Positions 34,429-39,749 of a stretch of DNA of 39,749 bases are shown here, in pieces. Location of the stretch: the NCBI GenBank assembly GCA_015852425.1, contig JAAAIG010000244.1:1-39749 (forward strand), given 5' to 3'. Both the position numbers and the translations under genes were made by a program. The first letter of the stretch is position 1. Each line of letters opens with the position of its first letter. Under the pieces are notes generated by a model. That model was not told the origin of the DNA, ran no database searches, and saw only the letters and a program-made list of their open reading frames with translations. Source of the stretch: Gryganskiella cystojenkinii. Lineage: Eukaryota > Mortierellomycota > Mortierellomycetes > Mortierellales > Mortierellaceae.

Positions 34429-37400
34429 ATGGAGTACCCGTTTCCAGGAACACCACCAAAATCCCCTGGCGATGGAGCAAATGAACCCGACCTCTCCCCG
34501 AACGAGACACCTTCGGGAGAACTGATCCAGCACGGTGAACTACAGGATCAAGCTACGTCTTTAGCAGACCTGTACACTGAAGCCTATGCATCCTCCGTGC
34601 AGGCTGTGCAGGAGGACTCCAATGGCGATCATCACACTGCCCGTTTGTTATACTGCGAAGTCTGTGAGGTAAGGACTCGACCTGGGCATCGACGGATACC
34701 CGGGAGGCCACGAGGAACGTTTACTCCGAGCTTCGATAACTAACAACTTCTTTCCCTCTTTCTCGAATAGATGTTCATCAAGATTTTGAAATGTACGGAC
34801 AAACACTAAACGAACAAAAACTACCAAACTCAGTCCATGCTGCAAAACGATCGCTGATATCGCCTATCTGTTTCGTTTTAATGATAGTGTTGCCGCCAGG
34901 AGAAGAGCACGATCAGGTTGTCAGGAAATCAGAACAATACTCAAAGAGAGCAGAGGCCATCTGGGAGACAAGGATCGAAAGCACAGCGCCAGCCACAGAT
35001 GTCAAAGAGCTGCCTGAGTTTGAACGTCTTGCCCAGGAAGCTCAGGTATGGCTTATGGGGTGGACAGGGTAAGACCGACACAATGAGCCTCAAAACAATA
35101 TCTAACGCAAGGAAACCGTCTTTTCTCTATATAGTTCGCATTCGAGCAAGCAGTAGCAGAGTATGAGAAACAACACGAACAAGGAGCATTGGATTTCTAT
35201 ACAGATTCTGCAGATTTGTTTTGGCAGGCATGGAAAGGTAAAAGGACATGTACAATCGAAGGTTATGGATGAAGTCACAGACTATTGAGTGTCCCCCACT
35301 CACTTTCTTGTGCTGTATCATATAGCTGCTCCTGAAGGATCAGAGAAGGAAACGCTCAAGCAACGACTCACCGATGTTATGGCCCGAGCCGAGGATCTCA
35401 AAGGCGTTTCGTTGAACCCCACACCCATCTCGAGTAAGGCATTGGACACAAAGGGATGCAAAGTTGTCCGACATGTTCAATAGTCTAACATATCTAATTC
35501 TACCTTACGATAGAACCAAAATCGAATTCTACGCCAGTGATTTCTGGACCATCGAATCTCACCGCACAGGAGCTTCAAGTCCTCAAAACTACCATGTTGA
35601 TCAACAACAAGAAATACCATCCCTGGAGCGACTCTGACGTCAAGGATCTTTTGCGAGAAAAGGGACCTTTTACGGATCCTGACGGCATGCTGCCCCTGTC
35701 CGACAAACAAATATCGAAATTTGGATCCTGGAAACGAGTATCCCAGATCATGGCGAACCCCAAGATGATTTGTCTGATCTCAAGTACGAGTATTGTCCAG
35801 GATATCGTCACAGATTGCTCGTTCGTAGCAAGCTTGTGTGTCAGTGCCAGTTACGAACGTCGCTGGAAGAAACAGGTACGAGTCACGTTGCTTGTTGGAT
35901 CGACCCTGAGGCGACAGCTGTGGGATGCATGCCTGCTTACTAACATAGCCGCTCACTATAATTTTTAGCTCATTCGAGCTTGTATATACCCCAAGAACAA
36001 ATTCGGAGAACCTTGTTACAACCCTCACGGAAAATACCTCGTTAAGCTTACATTTAACGGCATTGCTAGACGCGTTGGTAAGAATAGTTTTCTTTAACAG
36101 TGGAACTGCAAGATTGACAGAATGAACCTGATTAACGGTCGACATTGTTCTTTTTGGTGACAAAATAGTGGTCGATGATTATTTGCCCGTCTCTAAAGCA
36201 GGAACACTGATGTGTACTTTTTCCACAAACAAGAATGAGCTGTGGCCTAGTATCATCGAAAAAGCATACATGAAGCTCATGGGCGGCTACGATTTCCCGG
36301 GATCAAACTCTGGGATCGACCTTTAGTATGTGATCTGGTCAAGGCAATCTATATTTTGGACCAATCTGAATCTCTTTACACTGGCTTGCAAACTCACAGC
36401 AAACGCACAAACTCTTTTTTTTCTTAATAGCGCCCTTACTGGATGGATTCCTGAGCACATTTTTATCAAAGAGACCAATTTTGACAGCGAGAAACAATGG
36501 AAGAGGATGATGAACGGTCAGCGCAATGGTAAATATCAGTGTATTTGATTTGTTGCGCGTTATGCGAAACTTGTTGCAGAGGTGACCTAATCTATATACG
36601 TTGCATTGGTATATTACTCTAGGTGTGGCGCTGGTAACAATTGCAACTGGACACATGACGGACGAAGAGGCGGACAGACTCGGACTCGTGCCTACACATG
36701 CTTATGCAGTTTTAGACCTCAAGGAAGTGCAGGGATTGAGATTGCTCCAAGTCAAAAACCCTTGGAGTCACAAGCGTTGGAAGGGTCCCTTCAGTCACCT
36801 GGATGCGCAACACTGGACAGACGAACTCCGAGCAGAGTTGAATTTTGATCAGTTTGCGGCCCTGAAGAACGATGATGGTATCTTTTGGATCGATTACGAG
36901 TCTGTCTGTACGACGTTCGACACTATTCATATAAACTGGAACTTGGAGACGCTGAACCACAGAGCCGTCATTCACGCGTAAGTGGGATTTTCAGAGCTGA
37001 TTGCGAAAATTCCCAGTAGAAAAGGCTACTGACCTGTTATTCTCGCCATTCCATATTAGACCGTGGCCCTGCAACTATGGACCAAAGCGCGACAACTACA
37101 ATCTTGGCTATAACCCTCAGTTCACGCTCGCCACCAACGTGAAAGGATCTAAACCCTGCGGCATCTGGCTTTTGCTCTCAAAACATATCACTGTCACAGA
37201 GGAAAATCGTGATTTCATCACAGTACACGTTTTTGATGTACAGAAGCAACCAAATTGCTCTGTTGGCGCCGCGCTACTCTCTCCAACGACCCCTCAGTCC
37301 GCTGCATCAGCGACCACTCCAACCTTGACGCACAAGATATCGAATCTATCCATTGGATCGTCGCGTGGATCCTCTGCTTCGACAGCAGTGACACGTCCTC

Positions 37401-39198
37401 AGGGTACTCGGATATACTACGAGGGCAACTCGATGATCAAAGGAATGTACGTGAACAGTCCGCATATTTTGGTTCGATTCGAGGTACCTCCCGGACAGAA
37501 CGAGTACACAATCGTGCTCTCGCAGCATGTCAAGACGAGGGACTTGCATATCACGCTGAGAGCCTATGCAGTCTGCGAATTTGAACTTCGTGAGATTCCC
37601 AACAAATACCCCATCGAGAGAAAGGTATTTATTCAAATGAGTTGAGTGTTGCAACCTGTTTCCAGAGCTTAAATCTTATAATGCCACCACCTTTTATTTT
37701 GGGCCTTTAGATCGAAGATAGCTGGACGGAAGAAACCGCAGGAGGCAGTAGCTACAATGCTGGGTTTTTGAATAATCCTCAATACAAACTAGTCGTTCCA
37801 GTCCTGCCAGCGCCACAGACAACGACCTCGGTCCTGTTCATGCTGGAATCGCCCAAGGACTTTGCAGCTCATGTCCAACTTGTTAATTCACAGGGCAAGC
37901 GTGTATCATGGTAGGATTGAATTGAGACCGTTATAATTTTATTTTGAAATTTCGATTCTCTCTGTTTTTTCTGACTCTGCCTGATCCCTCGCTTTAGTGT
38001 CTGGACCAAGGATATCATTGCTCAGTCGGGAGAATATCGTCATGGATTTTGCTACTGCGAAGCAACCGACCTTCGACGTAAGTAACAAGCTCGCCCAGCC
38101 AAGACACAAGTACTTTGCCGTCGGTGATATTACATTTGCTAACATTGATTTCCATTTTTGACAAACAGCTGGCCAGTACACTGTTGTTGTTTCCACCTTC
38201 GAGCCAAACCAGATTGGAAAGTACAAACTGACAATCCAATCGCATATTGACCTGCCGTTGACCTCAATTCCTGTGGAAGGAGCAGTAAGTCATGTCTCCT
38301 GTCTGTCAGATGGCCAGAAGACTGCTGAGCACTGTTTCTTATTTTTACGTATCTCAACTGCATCCATAGGGCATGTTCAAGAAGACTCTCAAGGGCGAAT
38401 GGATCCAAGGTGTGAGTGCAATGGGATGGCATCATCATCAGAGCCTGAGTTATGCCAAGAATCCACACTTCCATGTACCAATCACCGAAATGACAACATT
38501 TATGTAAGAGACGACTCTGGACTAGGAAATATTTTGAATATTCTAAAGGATTCACGACTGGCGAAATAGACGCTCACCATCAGTTTGTTTATCTCTCTGT
38601 TGAATGTAGGGTACGGCTTCAAACACCTGATATGAACCCTATGCCAAAGATCAACATTACAGTCTTTGAGCGTCTGGATGAAGGAGTTCTTGGAAAAGAA
38701 GTGAGCTCTTCTGGGCCATACACCTCTGTCCCTCAAGGAGTGGCCACGGACGCGATGACACTACTTCCAAATCAATACGGATACTTGGTTGTGGTCTCGA
38801 CCTTGGAGCCTGGTATCGCTGGAAAGTTTATTCTTTACGGATACAGCGATCGGGTTCTTGACATTGAAGCCGGAGGCGGTGCATCGACCAGCGTGAATAC
38901 CTCAAGTTCTCAACACCACCGTCGACATGGTTCAACTTCATCGCACTCATCGTATTCACCCTCGATTCACGGAAATGGCGGCTATACACCGACGGATGTG
39001 AACTGTGGAGGCACAGATTCTTCAATGAGGTCTCTATCGCTCTCGGCAGCATCTTCTTCCCCATCCTCATCCCTGACGAGTCCTCCACTCCCGGGTTCAA
39101 GTTACTCTCCTACATTTTCTGCTACGCGACCTTCAAATCGATTCAGGAAAAATTTGGGGTCCGGATCTGGGCCTGGACCTTTGTCCCCTGGGTACTAG
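34429..39198 (+). CDS. RIM13: Calpain-7/PalB/Rim13-type cysteine protease
   Basis: Sixteen exons: 34429-34668, 34771-34792, 34888-35045, 35135-35237, 35326-35433, 35538-35875, 35969-36077, 36169-36325, 36431-36528, 36623-36977, 37060-37624, 37711-37910, 37998-38077, 38169-38284, 38370-38503, 38610-39198; 1123 residues. The N-terminal helices (about 40-190) fit MIT modules, which bind ESCRT-III. The catalytic domain has Cys304 in VTDCSFVASL, His470 in THAYAVLDL and Asn490 in VKNPWSHKRWKG, all present, plus GSNSGIDLYALTGWIPE. Two C2-like/calpain beta domains follow (YNLGYNPQFTLA, QYTVVVSTFEPNQIGKY, HVPITEMTTFMVRLQ, PNQYGYLVVVSTLEPG), then a Ser-rich tail. Known role: cleavage of PacC/Rim101 in ambient-pH signalling at ESCRT-III. 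The exon 6 acceptor is uncertain: the stronger-looking gatag at 35514 gives the wrong frame, and gccag at 35537 restores it. Confidence 0.9.
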
Positions 39199-39749
39199 AA
39201 GTGGTCGTCCGGGTATACCCTCTAATGCTAAGAGACAAATATTTATATAAAAAAGCTCTTGTTTGCCATCTTTTCCGTGAATTCTTGTGATTCCCATCGA
39301 GTTGATATGGCGTACGTGTGGTGGATGTGCTATTGGTCTTTCACTTTTTACCGTCAAGGGCTTTCTTTTCTCTCTGTCCCCCTGCGGTTCTTCTTCTACC
39401 GCCATCACAGAAGGAGAGCCGACTGACCCTTGCATGTCCCGGATGAATATTGCCTACGGAGAGCGCGTTGTACCTGCTGGGTCCTGGTTCGAGACCTGAT
39501 GTGTGGACGGTCAAAACAAAATGACGCGTCGATTTTAGATTTTCTATGAATAAAAACGAGCACAGCCAACATTTGCTTTTCTACCCCAACAAGTGAATCA
39601 AGTCAGCAACCAGGGGGGATAAAGAGAGAAAGGAGTAACGGGCTCTCTCGCTTGCGCAGGTGGTGGCTCCACTCCTCCGAGCAAAACCAGAGGGAATCCC
39701 TCAGTGCCTCCTTTTATCGCCTTTCACCTCGAAAATAGCCGTTTGGAAT
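39199..39749. other. 3' flank of the calpain gene to the window edge
   Basis: Contains a likely polyadenylation context (gaataaaaac at 39548). A 70-codon open frame at 39287-39499 shows no recognisable features. The last 150 bases could already be the leader of a gene outside the window; nothing can be supported. Confidence 0.4.

Noticed and set aside
39287..39499. 70-codon open frame after the calpain gene
   Set aside because: No protein features; lies in the probable 3' UTR and downstream flank.

Overview
The window is nuclear DNA of a filamentous, early-diverging fungus. Genes have many short introns (about 75-125 nt, GT...AG), C/T-rich upstream regions, and a fungal gene set: PAK kinase, ERMES subunit Mdm12, and a PalB/Rim13-type calpain. 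A giant NACHT-pentapeptide-WD40 protein, a Taspase-1 and an ACAA2-type thiolase together point to Mortierellomycota (Mortierella and relatives). That assignment is an inference from gene content, not a database match.

Layout. 1-333: C-terminus of an unrecognised gene. 1956-5818: PAK-family kinase in nine exons, CRIB plus kinase domain. 6433-7882 (minus): 3-ketoacyl-CoA thiolase, sharing a promoter region with a plus-strand Taspase-1-like threonine aspartase (8203-10321). 10493-11434 (minus): multi-pass membrane protein. 11435-20800 is an accessory island. It holds a 1882-residue STAND/NLR-like gene (14076-19839) bracketed by 28S rRNA fragments at 11918-12287, 12914-13032 and 20168-20338. The last fragment abuts a broken Ty3/gypsy integrase tail. 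20858-23892 (minus): Mdm12 with a very large low-complexity insertion. 24937-26005 (minus): secreted protein joining a bulb-type mannose lectin to a ricin-B-type domain. 26300-31255 is a second rearranged zone. It contains a 135-bp tandem duplication and one alkaline phosphatase pseudogene split into two halves (27261-27783 and 30514-31255). About 2.7 kb lies between the halves and carries an intact opposite-strand secreted phosphodiesterase and a PIF1-helicase tail. 31806-33891: CCDC97-like protein. 34429-39198: calpain-7/PalB/Rim13 protease in sixteen exons.

The housekeeping genes (signalling, fatty-acid breakdown, ER-mitochondria tethering, pH signalling, RNA-related) show no operon-like logic and look like ordinary syntenic genes. 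The unusual content lies in the two islands. The first is a probable innate-immunity/allorecognition receptor with 14 near-identical WD40 repeats set among rDNA debris. The second is an alkaline phosphatase pseudogene interrupted by a gene-bearing segment that may derive from a Helitron. Exon boundaries were worked out by hand from splice consensus and reading phase. All nine complete gene models close to whole codons.
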